A stretch of DNA of 64,000 nucleotides. Origin: Pseudomonas extremorientalis. Lineage in GTDB: Bacteria > Pseudomonadota > Gammaproteobacteria > Pseudomonadales > Pseudomonadaceae. Below the pieces are notes generated by a model, which saw only the letters and a program-made list of their open reading frames with translations, had not been told where the DNA came from and did no database searches. A program made the position numbers and the translations under genes. This document shows positions 44,121 to 53,582 of this stretch, piece after piece (position 1 is the first letter of the stretch; each line of letters opens with the position of its first letter). The DNA is taken from positions 145,666-209,665 of the forward strand of contig NZ_MDGK01000041.1 in assembly GCF_001870465.1 (NCBI RefSeq), given 5' to 3'.

Positions 44121-47100
44121 ATGGATGACATCCACGCCCTCGCCCTGACCTGGGACAGCCTGCCCGGCGACACGCCGCTGCCACTCAGTGTCAGCCCTTC
44201 TATCGGCTACCTGAACGAACGCCAATCCCTGCGCAGCGAAGGCGACACAACCCTGATCGCCCACTTGAACCGCCTCCTGGCCATCGCCTCGAACCAATCA
44301 TTACCGCCTCCCACGTATCCCGTGCCAATGGTCCAGCATTCGCAGTTGGGCCAATGGTGCGAAGTCTTTTGCAAGGCCATCAATCAGAAAGACTTCATTG
44401 ACTGGGCCAAGGCCCAAGGGTTTGATCTGGCCACGCTACGCGTGCACAACAGCCGACTCAGCGTGGCGGCCCACGGGCAGCCCAGGGTCTACACCCTGGC
44501 CGACGCGTCCGCCTGGTGGACGCTGGCCAACCCGATCATCTACATCAGCCAACTGGTGGACCCGACAGAGCTGGGCATGCCGTATATCGAACCTGAACCT
44601 CCCACCGGCGTACGCACATTCCCCTTGAACCTGACGCTGGCATTCCATGGCTTGCCGATGCCTGCCAACCGCCTGCAGGCGCAGACCATTGTCGAAGAAC
44701 TCGACGCCTTGAAGGGCTTTCCCGGCTTTGACGATAACGGGCGCAGCAAGTCGATGAGCTACGCCGAGTTGGGCCAGCAGATGCTCGACTATCGGCAGTT
44801 GGCAGAGGCCCTGCAACCGCTGGCCAAGGATGAGAACAGCTTTGACGCGCTGGACATCTACCGCACCGTGCTGTCTCTGACATCCGATTCGCGATTGTCC
44901 AGAAACCTCAAGGAGGCGGCTGGCCTGTTGCAGGCGATCATCAATAGCCACGACCTGGGCAGCACGGACGACGCCCCCGCGCCCGCTTACTTCGATTACC
45001 AGCGGCAAGTGTTGTGTGTGCTGAGCCCGGACAGCGGGCGCGAAATAAATACTTTGGTGTCAAAGGCATCCGATGAGCGTTGGAACCGGTTGGCCACACT
45101 TGGCGAACAACTGGGCAGCCATGTCTATACCGACCAGCGCATCAGTATGGCCGGGGCTTTGCAGGCGTATGCCATCGAGTGCCCGCTCAGCAAGACGGAG
45201 GTCAGCCTCCTGAGCCAACGACTGCGCGACTGGCCGGCGCCTGCGGTGCCGGTGATATTGAACAGTGCCCGGTCGTTCGGCGAGTTGTATCGCTATCGGC
45301 AGTACATCGGCCTGCTCAATGATCGCCACGTGCTGCGCAACGCCTTGTCGACGGTGATCGCTGGCGGGAACCTGAATGATGCCGATCGGTTTGAGGTAGA
45401 CGCCAGCGTTGACCCGGACACACTCCAGGCAACCGTTAAAAAAGCCTACGCCCAGATCCACGTGCTGACCGACCACCCTGACTTCCTGGCCATCCGCACC
45501 CGGGAACGCGTCGACCCTGCCAGCCACGTATTGCTCACTGCCGAGGGTAGCGTTGGCGCCAATGGCCTGGACGGCACCTGGAAAACCCTGACCGACCCAG
45601 TGATGAGCAATGTTGAACTTGCCCCTGTGGTGTCGCGCCTGAAGCTGGTAGCCGCCAAGACAGGCGGGTACTTGCGCAGTCATTTCAAGGTGACGCTCAG
45701 CCAGGCACTGAGGCTCTATCACCTTGCGCGCCCCCACACACTGCACGAGGCACGTCTGACGTTGCAACAACTGAGCGTCAGCCAACCGCTGCCGGCGCGT
45801 CAGGGCCACTACTGGCGAGCGCTCAAGCCACTGTCTGGTTCACAACCCTCAGCCTGGAAACTGTCGGTGCTCCAGCGCACGCAGATTATGCGCATCATCG
45901 AACGCTTCACGGCCGACCAGGACGTGCCGCTGTTCGCGTACCTCGGCCAGCCCATCGTCACCGGCAAGTCGGTGGCCGACGTACGGGTGGAAGCGGATTT
46001 CCTCATGGTCCGCCTGCTCGCAACACCCTTGGCCCAGCAACTGGCAGACGCTTTGTCGAGCGCCCTGCACTGGCATGGCGGCCACGCCGGCGAGCGCACG
46101 GAAAGTGGCAGCCGCAGTGCACTGATACTGGCAGCGCTGATCCTGAGCCTGGACCCCGAGCCCGATGCGTACCCGAACCGGATCAATCTGGTCGACTGGC
46201 ACGACGATTACTTCTGGGGTGAGCACGTGCCGTTCATACGCCAGTACATCGACAGCAGCCTGGCCGGGCTCCACCCAGCCCCCGCAGCACTGGCCGCGCA
46301 CCTGTTGCTGAGCGAAAAGGGTCCACATTTGCTCGTACGCGACATACCCGACGCCACGCCTTGCCTGAGCGCCCAGACCTGGGTGCTGTATCATCAATAC
46401 GTCATGTATATGGAAAAGGTCATGCCGGGGTCTTCCCGTCAATTGACTTACAAGCAGATCATGTTCCTGGCCGGGCTGGCGCCACATGGCAGCTGGAAGC
46501 GCTTCCTCGAAAGCAGCGAAGCAACGCCACCGGTGCTGGAATGGGCCGTGGTCAACGGCATGCTGGACCCTCGACCGCATTACGACGTGCTGGCGATCAA
46601 TACCGCACTGGAAGGCCTCAATCGACAGCGTGCCAGCCTGGCCGCTGCCATCGAGACGTTTGCGCAGCCCGTGGTGACCTTGCGCCAGACCGCACTGGAA
46701 GATCTGCGCCGAGTGTATGCCGACAACACCTTGCTTGAAGAGCGAGTGCTGATGTGGCTACCGGAACACTCGCCGTTTTCCGAAGACGGCCGCTTCGAGG
46801 GCGTGTATACGGGGCCTCTGTACTCATTCGTCGACCTGCACAGTGCCGGTGCCCTGGATGTCACCTCTAAACGCTGGCACTCGACAAACGCTGGAGTCAA
46901 ATACCGGGAATTGGCTCGGCAATTCCACTTGCTCACTCCGATCAATCGGCTTTATTTCGACACCTTTGATCGCAAGCTCGGGCAGTTGAAAGAAGCCTAC
47001 GGGACCGCGCTCCGTTACGGCTTGTCGCACCTGACCCTGCCCAGTCGTGAAGCCCTGGAATACGGCCTGGTGCTTTTTTTCGGTCTCACCCAGAGGCACG

Positions 47101-47612
47101 GCGACGTCGGCCGGTTCGGTGTACTGATGTATGTCTCGCATTACAGCAACAGAAAGTTCTATGAAGTTTTTCCCCGGCACCTGTTGGTTCGTCCACGTCC
47201 AGACCTTGACTACGAGCAGGTCATGCAGGCGGCCGAGGACGGTGCCAGCGGTGCCTGGATGCGTTTCGACTGGCCGGCCTACGCGCAAGGAACCCGACCT
47301 GCCGAGGTGGCGCTGACCGCGGCGGCAACCGACCTGACCATCCATCAACTCGACAGCCTTGCGCCCGCCGAAATCCCCGAGCCGGACCTCTTCGGACGCC
47401 GGGTGCCGCGCACCTTCGACTCACCACGCACCCGCGCCTTGATGAGTGTGATCGTCGAGCGGCATATGCTGCATGACGGCGAGGCCCTGCGTGAAAAGGC
47501 CCGGCAGCCGATCACCCTGGCTGAGGCCGTGGCCGGTTACGATCCATGGGACGACTACCTGCGCCGCTGTGCACCGCCGGTACGTTGGAGCTTGAATAAT
47601 GGCGACTTTTAG
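44121..47612 (+). CDS. Large 1163-residue protein of unknown family
   Basis: I do not recognise this protein. It is one uninterrupted frame with no signal peptide, no evident membrane helix, no repeat array and no nucleotide-binding motif. It looks alpha-helical throughout, with many Leu/Ala/Gln-rich helices. The region around residues 620-800 (FAYLGQPIVTGKSVADVRVE through RQLTYKQIMFLAGLAPHGSW) and the segment LYFDTFDRKLGQLKEAYGTA look conserved in style. Large orphan proteins of this sort in pseudomonads are sometimes toxin-like; that is a guess. It is monocistronic, followed 49 bp later by an AraC gene. Codon use appears less polished than its neighbours. Confidence 0.85.
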   Translation: MDDIHALALTWDSLPGDTPLPLSVSPSIGYLNERQSLRSEGDTTLIAHLNRLLAIASNQSLPPPTYPVPMVQHSQLGQWCEVFCKAINQKDFIDWAKAQGFDLATLRVHNSRLSVAAHGQPRVYTLADASAWWTLANPIIYISQLVDPTELGMPYIEPEPPTGVRTFPLNLTLAFHGLPMPANRLQAQTIVEELDALKGFPGFDDNGRSKSMSYAELGQQMLDYRQLAEALQPLAKDENSFDALDIYRTVLSLTSDSRLSRNLKEAAGLLQAIINSHDLGSTDDAPAPAYFDYQRQVLCVLSPDSGREINTLVSKASDERWNRLATLGEQLGSHVYTDQRISMAGALQAYAIECPLSKTEVSLLSQRLRDWPAPAVPVILNSARSFGELYRYRQYIGLLNDRHVLRNALSTVIAGGNLNDADRFEVDASVDPDTLQATVKKAYAQIHVLTDHPDFLAIRTRERVDPASHVLLTAEGSVGANGLDGTWKTLTDPVMSNVELAPVVSRLKLVAAKTGGYLRSHFKVTLSQALRLYHLARPHTLHEARLTLQQLSVSQPLPARQGHYWRALKPLSGSQPSAWKLSVLQRTQIMRIIERFTADQDVPLFAYLGQPIVTGKSVADVRVEADFLMVRLLATPLAQQLADALSSALHWHGGHAGERTESGSRSALILAALILSLDPEPDAYPNRINLVDWHDDYFWGEHVPFIRQYIDSSLAGLHPAPAALAAHLLLSEKGPHLLVRDIPDATPCLSAQTWVLYHQYVMYMEKVMPGSSRQLTYKQIMFLAGLAPHGSWKRFLESSEATPPVLEWAVVNGMLDPRPHYDVLAINTALEGLNRQRASLAAAIETFAQPVVTLRQTALEDLRRVYADNTLLEERVLMWLPEHSPFSEDGRFEGVYTGPLYSFVDLHSAGALDVTSKRWHSTNAGVKYRELARQFHLLTPINRLYFDTFDRKLGQLKEAYGTALRYGLSHLTLPSREALEYGLVLFFGLTQRHGDVGRFGVLMYVSHYSNRKFYEVFPRHLLVRPRPDLDYEQVMQAAEDGASGAWMRFDWPAYAQGTRPAEVALTAAATDLTIHQLDSLAPAEIPEPDLFGRRVPRTFDSPRTRALMSVIVERHMLHDGEALREKARQPITLAEAVAGYDPWDDYLRRCAPPVRWSLNNGDF

Positions 47613-47661
47613 CTGACGCTGCTCGCCTGCCCGTTCAACTGCTGCGAGGAAGCCCCCGCCC

Positions 47662-48537
47662 ATGACTGCTGCCACTGCTCCGTATTTCTGGCGTGACCCC
47701 GCGCTGGCCTTTATCGAGGCACGGACCATCGCCGATGGGCGCAAGGTCACCTACAGCCGGCATGCCCACGAGCATTTTTCCATCGGCGCGATCACCACCG
47801 GGCGCAGCTATTACCACTACGGCAGCGAGACATTCCAGATCAGCGCCGGCACGGTGGTGTTGATGAATCCGGGCGATGTGCACGCCTGCAACCCCATCGA
47901 CAATGAGCCGTGGTCCTACCAGATGCTGTACATCGACACGCCCTGGCTGACGGAGTTGCAGCATCAGTTGGGCTTCAGCACCGACCAGGGTTACCGACCG
48001 TTCAATACGCCCCATACCCAGGACGCCGTGCTGTACCGTGGCTTGCTGGAGTTGTACCGCATTCTGGTCGATGAACAGGCCGAGCACTTGCAGAAACAGG
48101 ACGCGCTGGTGAGTTACTTCAGCGACGTACAACAGCGCCTCAACCCAGCCGGCACCCCGCTGCGCGAGGTCAACCACAAGCTGGAGCGGGCCGCCGAGTA
48201 CATCCGCACGCACTGCACCGAAGGGGTGAAGCTGGAAGACATCTGCCTGGCGGCCGAACTGTCGCCGTCCTACCTGATCCGCGCCTTCAAGCAATATTAT
48301 GGGCTGACACCCCATGCCTTCCTGGTCAACCAGCGCATCCAGTTCGCTCGCGCCCGATTGCGTCAGGGCGCGCCCATCGCCGACGTGGCCCTGGCGGCGG
48401 GGTTTGCCGACCAGGCGCATTTCCAGCGCGCGTTCAAACAGCATTTCGCCGCAACGCCAGGGCAATACCGCGACGTGCTCAAGCCATCAGCAAATAACCC
48501 ACACTGGCCACCAGCAACGCGGCCATTGAACGGTTGA
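47662..48537 (+). CDS. AraC-family regulator with cupin-type sensor domain
   Basis: 291 residues. The N-terminal half is a cupin-like AraC-binding domain (HAHEHFSIGAITTGRSYYHY, MNPGDVHACNP); the C-terminal half has two helix-turn-helices (LEDICLAAELSPSYLIRAFKQYYGLTPHAFL and IADVALAAGFADQAHFQRAFKQHF). It ends within the 3' end of the convergent LysE exporter gene, overlapping by 59 bp. Regulators of this type next to LysE/RhtB exporters usually control them, sensing an amino acid or metabolite. Confidence 0.9.
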   Translation: MTAATAPYFWRDPALAFIEARTIADGRKVTYSRHAHEHFSIGAITTGRSYYHYGSETFQISAGTVVLMNPGDVHACNPIDNEPWSYQMLYIDTPWLTELQHQLGFSTDQGYRPFNTPHTQDAVLYRGLLELYRILVDEQAEHLQKQDALVSYFSDVQQRLNPAGTPLREVNHKLERAAEYIRTHCTEGVKLEDICLAAELSPSYLIRAFKQYYGLTPHAFLVNQRIQFARARLRQGAPIADVALAAGFADQAHFQRAFKQHFAATPGQYRDVLKPSANNPHWPPATRPLNG

Positions 48538-49066
48538 ATATGCGCACGCCCTGGGGGTTGCCCAGGTAGCGCCGCAGAAACGTGCCGGCATAGGCCCAGC
48601 ACGCCACCGACAGATAGCAGATCACCAGGTAGAGCCCGGCAAACAACCACACCTGCCGTGCATCGCCATCAGCGACGAACAACCCCATCCCGGCCACACA
48701 CGCCAGCCAGGCCTTGGGGTTGAGCCACTGCATGATCGCGCCGTACAGCATCGACGGCGCCGTGGCACTGCCATCGGCGTCCAACCGACCATCGTCCACC
48801 GCCAGTTTCCAGGCCATGTACAGCAGAAAAGCCACCCCGCCCCACTGGATCAATTGGGTCAGTATCGGCCAACGTATCAGCACCTCATGCAACCCCAGGC
48901 CAATCAACACCAGCAGCAAGGTGAAGCCCACGGCGGCCCCCAAGACGTGTTTCTGGCTGGCGACAAAACCGAAACGCGCCCCCGAACTCAGTGCAACCAC
49001 ATTCACCGGGCCGGGGGTGATAGACGTGGCGAGTGCGAAGGCAGCCATGGAAATGATCAGACTCAT
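48479..49066 (-). CDS. LysE/RhtB-family amino acid exporter
   Basis: 195 residues with six hydrophobic segments. The family signature TSITPGPVNVVALSSGARFGF is in the first loop, with a helix near LLVLIGLGLHEVLI following. Exports an amino acid or related small molecule across the inner membrane. Convergent overlap with the AraC gene means that strong transcription of one could affect the other. Confidence 0.9.
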   Translation of the reverse strand: MSLIISMAAFALATSITPGPVNVVALSSGARFGFVASQKHVLGAAVGFTLLLVLIGLGLHEVLIRWPILTQLIQWGGVAFLLYMAWKLAVDDGRLDADGSATAPSMLYGAIMQWLNPKAWLACVAGMGLFVADGDARQVWLFAGLYLVICYLSVACWAYAGTFLRRYLGNPQGVRIFNRSMAALLVASVGYLLMA

Positions 49067-49292
49067 TGCAGTTCCTTGTTATTCGAGCGAGTGACGATGG
49101 GACCACGGTAAAGGGGCCGCTCGGTCGAGGTATTGAAGAAAATGCCCCTCGCTCGCTTAGACGCTTTTATTCCATTGATATAACTGTATTTTTTTCTTTC
49201 GCACAGGCGATTGTGATAGGCAAAAATGCGTATTTGCCGTGCGGGGGCCGATGCTAGAGTTCAATTCCTACTGATCAAAAAAAGGAACCGCC

Positions 49293-50135
49293 ATGTCACG
49301 TCGCCTGCTGGCAGCCGCCTGTCTGATGTTGTGTTTTTCCGCCGCCCAAGCCGCTGAGCGCTGGGAAACGCTGCCGCCAACACCCGCCCCCGTGGCCGGT
49401 GCCAAGACCGGCTATGCCGCCGTCAACGGCATCAAGGTCTACTACACCCGTACCGGCCATGGCTCGCCGGTGGTGCTGCTGCATGGCGGCCTGTCCAACT
49501 CCGATTACTGGGGTAATCAGGTCAAGGCCCTGGCAGCCAGGCACACGGTGATCAGTATCGACAGCCGCGGCCACGGACGCAGCTCGCGGGACGAAAAACC
49601 CTATGGTTATGACTTGATGGCCGATGACGTGGTGGCCGTGCTCGACCACCTGAAAATCCCCCGCGCCGACATCGTCGGCTGGAGCGACGGCGCCATTATC
49701 GGCATCGACCTGGCCCTGCGTCACCCGGACCGCCTCGGCAAAGTCTTCGCCTTCGCCGCCAACACCCAGACCGCTGGGGTGAAGGAAGGCGTCGAGAAGA
49801 ACCCGACCTTCGCCGCCTTCATCGAGCGCGCCGGCAAGGAGTACGCCAAGCTGTCGCCGACGCCGAAAGAGTACGACGCGTTTGTCGAGCAGATCAGCCA
49901 TATGTGGGCCAGCCAGCCGAACTGGACTGACGCACAATTGCAAAGCATCAAGACGCCGATCCTGATTGCCGATGGCGACCATGACGAAGCGATCAAGCGC
50001 GAACACACCGAGTACATGGCCGCAACCATCCCCGGCGCCGGCCTGCTGATCCTGCCGAACACCAGCCACTTTGCGTTCCTGCAAGACCCGGCGTTGTTCA
50101 ACGCAGCACTGCTGGGCTTCCTCGACGGCAAATAG
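49293..50135 (+). CDS. Secreted alpha/beta-hydrolase
   Basis: 280 residues with a signal peptide (MSRRLLAAACLMLCFSAAQA). Alpha/beta-hydrolase fold with oxyanion region LLHGGLSN, a nucleophile elbow reading GWSDGA (Ser in G-x-S-x-G-like form with Asp after), and a C-terminal His in NTSHFAFL. The substrate is unknown; related periplasmic hydrolases act on lactones and esters. AAAGGAA precedes ATG 49293. Its 226-bp upstream gap shows no clear site. Confidence 0.87.
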   Translation: MSRRLLAAACLMLCFSAAQAAERWETLPPTPAPVAGAKTGYAAVNGIKVYYTRTGHGSPVVLLHGGLSNSDYWGNQVKALAARHTVISIDSRGHGRSSRDEKPYGYDLMADDVVAVLDHLKIPRADIVGWSDGAIIGIDLALRHPDRLGKVFAFAANTQTAGVKEGVEKNPTFAAFIERAGKEYAKLSPTPKEYDAFVEQISHMWASQPNWTDAQLQSIKTPILIADGDHDEAIKREHTEYMAATIPGAGLLILPNTSHFAFLQDPALFNAALLGFLDGK

Positions 50136-50143
50136 GCACCGCC

Positions 50144-50578
50144 TCAAGTGCCGGGCATCTGGGTGACGATGTCGCCGATGCCCAACACCCGGCCATCCTC
50201 GGCGAGGATCTCGACCTTGCGCAGTGGCTTGAGCGAGCGCGCATCCAAGACTTGCGCGCCGACCTCCTCCGGCTCGGTATAGGCCTGGCCCCATTGCGCC
50301 AGCGTCACCAGCACCGGCATCAGCGCACGGCCCTTGTCGGTGAGTTGGTATTCGCTGCGTGCGCCGACTTCGCTGGTCTGCAACAGGCCTTGCTCGACCA
50401 TGTCCTTGAGCCGTGTGGCGAGGATGTTTTTCGCCACGCCCAGGTGTTTTTGAAAATCACCGAAACGTGTTACTCCGGCAAAGGCGTCGCGGATGATCAA
50501 CAACGTCCACCAGTCGCCCACCACGTCCAGGGCACGGGCCACCGGGCAGCCATCGCCTTCCAGGCATTTGCGTTTCAT
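50144..50578 (-). CDS. HxlR-family transcriptional regulator
   Basis: 144 residues. Opens MKRKCLEGDGCPVARALDVV, typical of HxlR proteins, with the conserved Cys residues near the start, and a winged helix (GDFQKHLGVAKNILATRLKDMVEQGLL). The start at 50578 follows GGAGG. It diverges from the SDR gene. HxlR regulators often react to electrophiles through the N-terminal Cys. Confidence 0.92.
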   Translation of the reverse strand: MKRKCLEGDGCPVARALDVVGDWWTLLIIRDAFAGVTRFGDFQKHLGVAKNILATRLKDMVEQGLLQTSEVGARSEYQLTDKGRALMPVLVTLAQWGQAYTEPEEVGAQVLDARSLKPLRKVEILAEDGRVLGIGDIVTQMPGT

Positions 50579-50684
50579 CGTCGGGCCTCCGGGCACTTGC
50601 AAAATAAGGTTGCATTATAGGACCAACAGGCTCAGGATAAAAACGGTTTCATTATTAAACCTAATTAACTGTCTGGAGCGCATC

Positions 50685-51383
50685 ATGGATATTCGTGGAA
50701 AAGTGGTACTGGTCACCGGCGCCAATCGCGGCCTGGGTAAAGCATTCGTCATTGCCTTGCTGGAAGCCGGCGCGGCCAAGGTCTACGCCGGCGCACGCGA
50801 TCCAGGCAGCGTGAACCTCCCCGGCAGCACGCCGATTACCCTGGACATCACCGACCAGGCCAGCGTGCAGCGCGCCGCCGAGCAGTGCACCGATGTAGAC
50901 GTGGTGATCAACAACGCGGGGTTCCTGAAATACGGCGCGCTGCTGGCTGAAGACAGCGTCGAAAACCTGCAACAGCACTTTGACGTGAACACCTTCGGCA
51001 CCCTGCGCGTCAGCCGTGCCTTTGCGCCGATCCTGGCCAGGCAAGGCGGCGGCGCGCTGATCAATGTGCTGTCGGTATTGAGCTGGCTCAGCCCGCCCGG
51101 CACTGGCGGCTACAGCGCCTCCAAGTCCGCCCAGTGGGGCCTGACCAATGGACTGCGCGGCGAACTGCGCGAACAGAAGACCCTGGTGATCGGCGTGCAC
51201 CCCGCCTACATCGACACCGATATGGTGGCAGACGTGCAGGCGCCGAAGAGCACGCCCCAGGACGTAGTCGCCATCACCCTCAAGGCCCTGAGCGAAGACC
51301 GCGAGGAAGTGCTGATCACCGACATGACCCTGGCCGTAAAGGCCTCGTTGTCCACCGACAGCCCGGTCTACCTCAACAACTGA
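50685..51383 (+). CDS. Short-chain dehydrogenase/reductase
   Basis: 232 residues, Rossmann fold. NAD(P) motif TGANRGLGKA at 12-21, NNAG near residue 84, Ser in NVLSVLSW, and the catalytic YSASK. All classic SDR positions are intact. The substrate is unknown; it is probably controlled by the divergent HxlR regulator. The gap between them holds a small dyad GGTTT-7-AAACC (50645-50661) that could be its operator. GGAG precedes the start. Confidence 0.92.
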   Translation: MDIRGKVVLVTGANRGLGKAFVIALLEAGAAKVYAGARDPGSVNLPGSTPITLDITDQASVQRAAEQCTDVDVVINNAGFLKYGALLAEDSVENLQQHFDVNTFGTLRVSRAFAPILARQGGGALINVLSVLSWLSPPGTGGYSASKSAQWGLTNGLRGELREQKTLVIGVHPAYIDTDMVADVQAPKSTPQDVVAITLKALSEDREEVLITDMTLAVKASLSTDSPVYLNN

Positions 51384-51409
51384 TCAACCCGATGCCCGCC
51401 AGCGGCTTA

Positions 51410-52039
51410 TCACCGCTGCGCGGGAATCCGGACGTCGCCATCGCGGCACTGGGTTTTCACACTGCGCGGGCAACCAGCAAAGGCCAGGTCCTTGGTCAGG
51501 CATACCCGCACCTCGGACAGCACTTTGCCTTTGCAGATGACTGCCAGCCCATGATTGCCCATGCGCGGGTTGCTCTCACGGAACAACGCCTCGATCTGAC
51601 TGGCCTGCAACGCCGGCGGCGTATTGAACGGCTGCAGTTGCTGCGGAATGCTCACCACCCCCAGCGCCTGGTCGGTTTTTTCCAGGTAGGCCGACGGTTC
51701 CAGGCCACTGCAGGTGCCATGCTTGGACCATTCATGCTTGAGCAATGCACGGGTCGGAAACAGTGTTGCGCCCTTCTCGATTTCTTCACGACTCAACGGC
51801 GACTGCGGCGCACAGGATGCCGGCCAGCCGCCACGCGCATACTGCGGCCACAGACCATGCAATACAAAACCGTAACCCTTGCCGGAACATTGCTCGTTGT
51901 CCGGGTGCGTCAGGCAAAAGGTCGGCGACCACGACAACGACAGCACATAAAAATCAAACTCCCCCGGTGTGCCTTGGCTGCGCGGAGCCGCCATCGCACT
52001 GGTGGCCAGCACCAGCCACATCGCCATCCAGTATTTCAT
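51410..52039 (-). CDS. Secreted ribonuclease T2
   Basis: 209 residues with a signal peptide (MKYWMAMWLVLATSAMAAP). Both catalytic motifs are present: HGLWPQ (His61) and KHEWSKHGTC (His102, Glu103, Lys106, His107). Six or more cysteines suggest disulfide bonds, in line with periplasmic or extracellular location. RNase T2 enzymes, such as E. coli RNase I, degrade RNA with little base preference. Convergent with the SDR gene. The role is probably scavenging of nucleotides; a toxin role is less likely as no immunity gene is seen. Confidence 0.92.
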   Translation of the reverse strand: MKYWMAMWLVLATSAMAAPRSQGTPGEFDFYVLSLSWSPTFCLTHPDNEQCSGKGYGFVLHGLWPQYARGGWPASCAPQSPLSREEIEKGATLFPTRALLKHEWSKHGTCSGLEPSAYLEKTDQALGVVSIPQQLQPFNTPPALQASQIEALFRESNPRMGNHGLAVICKGKVLSEVRVCLTKDLAFAGCPRSVKTQCRDGDVRIPAQR

Positions 52040-52075
52040 TTGTCTATTCCTTGGAAAAAAACAACCCTAACGCGC

Positions 52076-53056
52076 CTACTCAGGACGATGGGGGTTACGT
52101 TGTAGCACCTTGTCCAGGATCCGATCGGTCTTCAACGCTTCGATACCCAGCGATGGGTGCTCGGCTTCGCCACGGATATGTGCGTTCATCGCCAACACGT
52201 GGTGCCACTGGATATGCGCGTGGCACGGCACTTCCAGCACTTCGCACGATTCACCCTCAAGGTGCAGCGGCTGGTCTTCGAAGACCGAGAATCGGATGCG
52301 CCCACGGCTGCCGATCAGTTCCACCCGGTCCTCGCGACGGTCCGCGACAAAATTCCAGCAGCCCATGCCCAGTGCGCCCGAACTGAACGTCCAGCACGCC
52401 GTCACTGCATCCTCGGCCGCATAGCGCCCGGCTTGTCGCGCGGTAAAGCCTGTGACCTCAACGATGTCCCCGGCCAGGTACTGGAACAGGTCGAAACCAT
52501 GGCTGGCCAGGTCGGCGAAGTAACCACCGCCAGCGATGGTCGGGTCAGTGCGCCAGTTGGCGGGGCTGGCGTCGTCGGCACCCGGTGGCTTGCACAAGGT
52601 CCAGGTCAGGTGGCGCAGTTCGCCGATGCGCCCATCTCGCAACCAGTCGCGCACTTGCTGGAAACGCGGCAGTGAACGGCGGTAATAGGACACAAACAGA
52701 TACAGCCCGGCACGCTCGAAGGTGCGCTGCATCAACGCGCTCTGCTCGGCGTTGAGCGACATGGGCTTCTCGACGCAGCAATGCTTGCCGGCCGCCGCGA
52801 CCATCAGGCTGTATTCGAGATGGCTGTCCGGTGGCGTGGCGATGTACACCGCGTCCACCTCGGGGTCGTTGATCAGCGCCTGGGCGTCGGTGTAGAAACG
52901 CGCAATGCCATGGCGTGCCGCATAATCACGCACCGCCGCTTCGCGGCGCCCCATCACAGCCACCAGCGCAGAACCTGGCGCTTTGTAGAAAGCCGGTCCA
53001 CTCTTCAATTCAGTGACACTGCCACAGCCGATCATGCCCCAGCGTACGGTGCTCAT
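52076..53056 (-). CDS. Gfo/Idh/MocA-family oxidoreductase
   Basis: 326 residues: an N-terminal NAD(P) Rossmann domain (VRWGMIGCGSVTELKSGP), the family marker VEKPMSLNAEQ, and the C-terminal dimerisation domain with GGGYFADLASHGFDLFQYL holding the catalytic His. The substrate is unknown (sugars or inositol-type compounds are usual). The start at 53056 with AGGAGG upstream is clear; the frame opens further without meaning. It lies 36 bp upstream of the RNase T2 gene on the same strand, so the two may be co-transcribed. Confidence 0.92.
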   Translation of the reverse strand: MSTVRWGMIGCGSVTELKSGPAFYKAPGSALVAVMGRREAAVRDYAARHGIARFYTDAQALINDPEVDAVYIATPPDSHLEYSLMVAAAGKHCCVEKPMSLNAEQSALMQRTFERAGLYLFVSYYRRSLPRFQQVRDWLRDGRIGELRHLTWTLCKPPGADDASPANWRTDPTIAGGGYFADLASHGFDLFQYLAGDIVEVTGFTARQAGRYAAEDAVTACWTFSSGALGMGCWNFVADRREDRVELIGSRGRIRFSVFEDQPLHLEGESCEVLEVPCHAHIQWHHVLAMNAHIRGEAEHPSLGIEALKTDRILDKVLQRNPHRPE

Positions 53057-53183
53057 CTGCCCTCCTCGTGCGTTTTGATCAATCGGGCAGTATCCACATC
53101 CCCACACGTCAGTGCCATAAGCACTTAGCATGACAATTGCATTACACTTTTATGACACTCATCCCGCTGCGGGGGCACAGACG

Positions 53184-53546
53184 ATGAAAATACGTGCAAC
53201 GGTCATTTGCGAACACGAGGGGAATATCCTCTTCGTGCGCAAGGCCAGATCAAAATGGGCATTGCCGGGAGGCAAGGTCGAACGCAACGAGCGCCCGGTC
53301 GGCGCGGCCGAACGCGAGCTGGAAGAAGAAACCGGATTGAACGTGGACGGCTTGCTGTATTTGCAGGAACTCAAGGCCCGCGACACCGTGCACCACGTGT
53401 TCGAAGCGTCGGTGGTGAACGTCGCCGATGCAAAACCTTGCAATGAAATAGTCGATTGCCAGTGGCACCCCTATGGCGCCATGGACGAGCTGGACACCAC
53501 CGACGCCACCCGCCACATCGTCAAATCCTTCCTGCGTCGCCTGTAG
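53184..53546 (+). CDS. NUDIX hydrolase
   Basis: 120 residues with a full Nudix box, GGKVERNERPVGAAERELEE followed by ETGL (about residues 29-52), matching Gx5Ex7REUxEExGU. Hydrolyses nucleoside diphosphate-type substrates; the specific one is unknown. I chose ATG 53184; an in-frame ATG at 53130 would add 18 residues but lacks a ribosome site. It diverges from the Gfo/Idh gene. Confidence 0.9.
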   Translation: MKIRATVICEHEGNILFVRKARSKWALPGGKVERNERPVGAAERELEEETGLNVDGLLYLQELKARDTVHHVFEASVVNVADAKPCNEIVDCQWHPYGAMDELDTTDATRHIVKSFLRRL

Positions 53547-53582
53547 TTCAGCGCTCTGGGCGCAGACCTACAAGCGCCACGT

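Noticed and set aside
51410..52039. RNase T2 as a contact-dependent toxin
   Set aside because: It has a plain signal peptide, no delivery domain, and no small immunity gene beside it.
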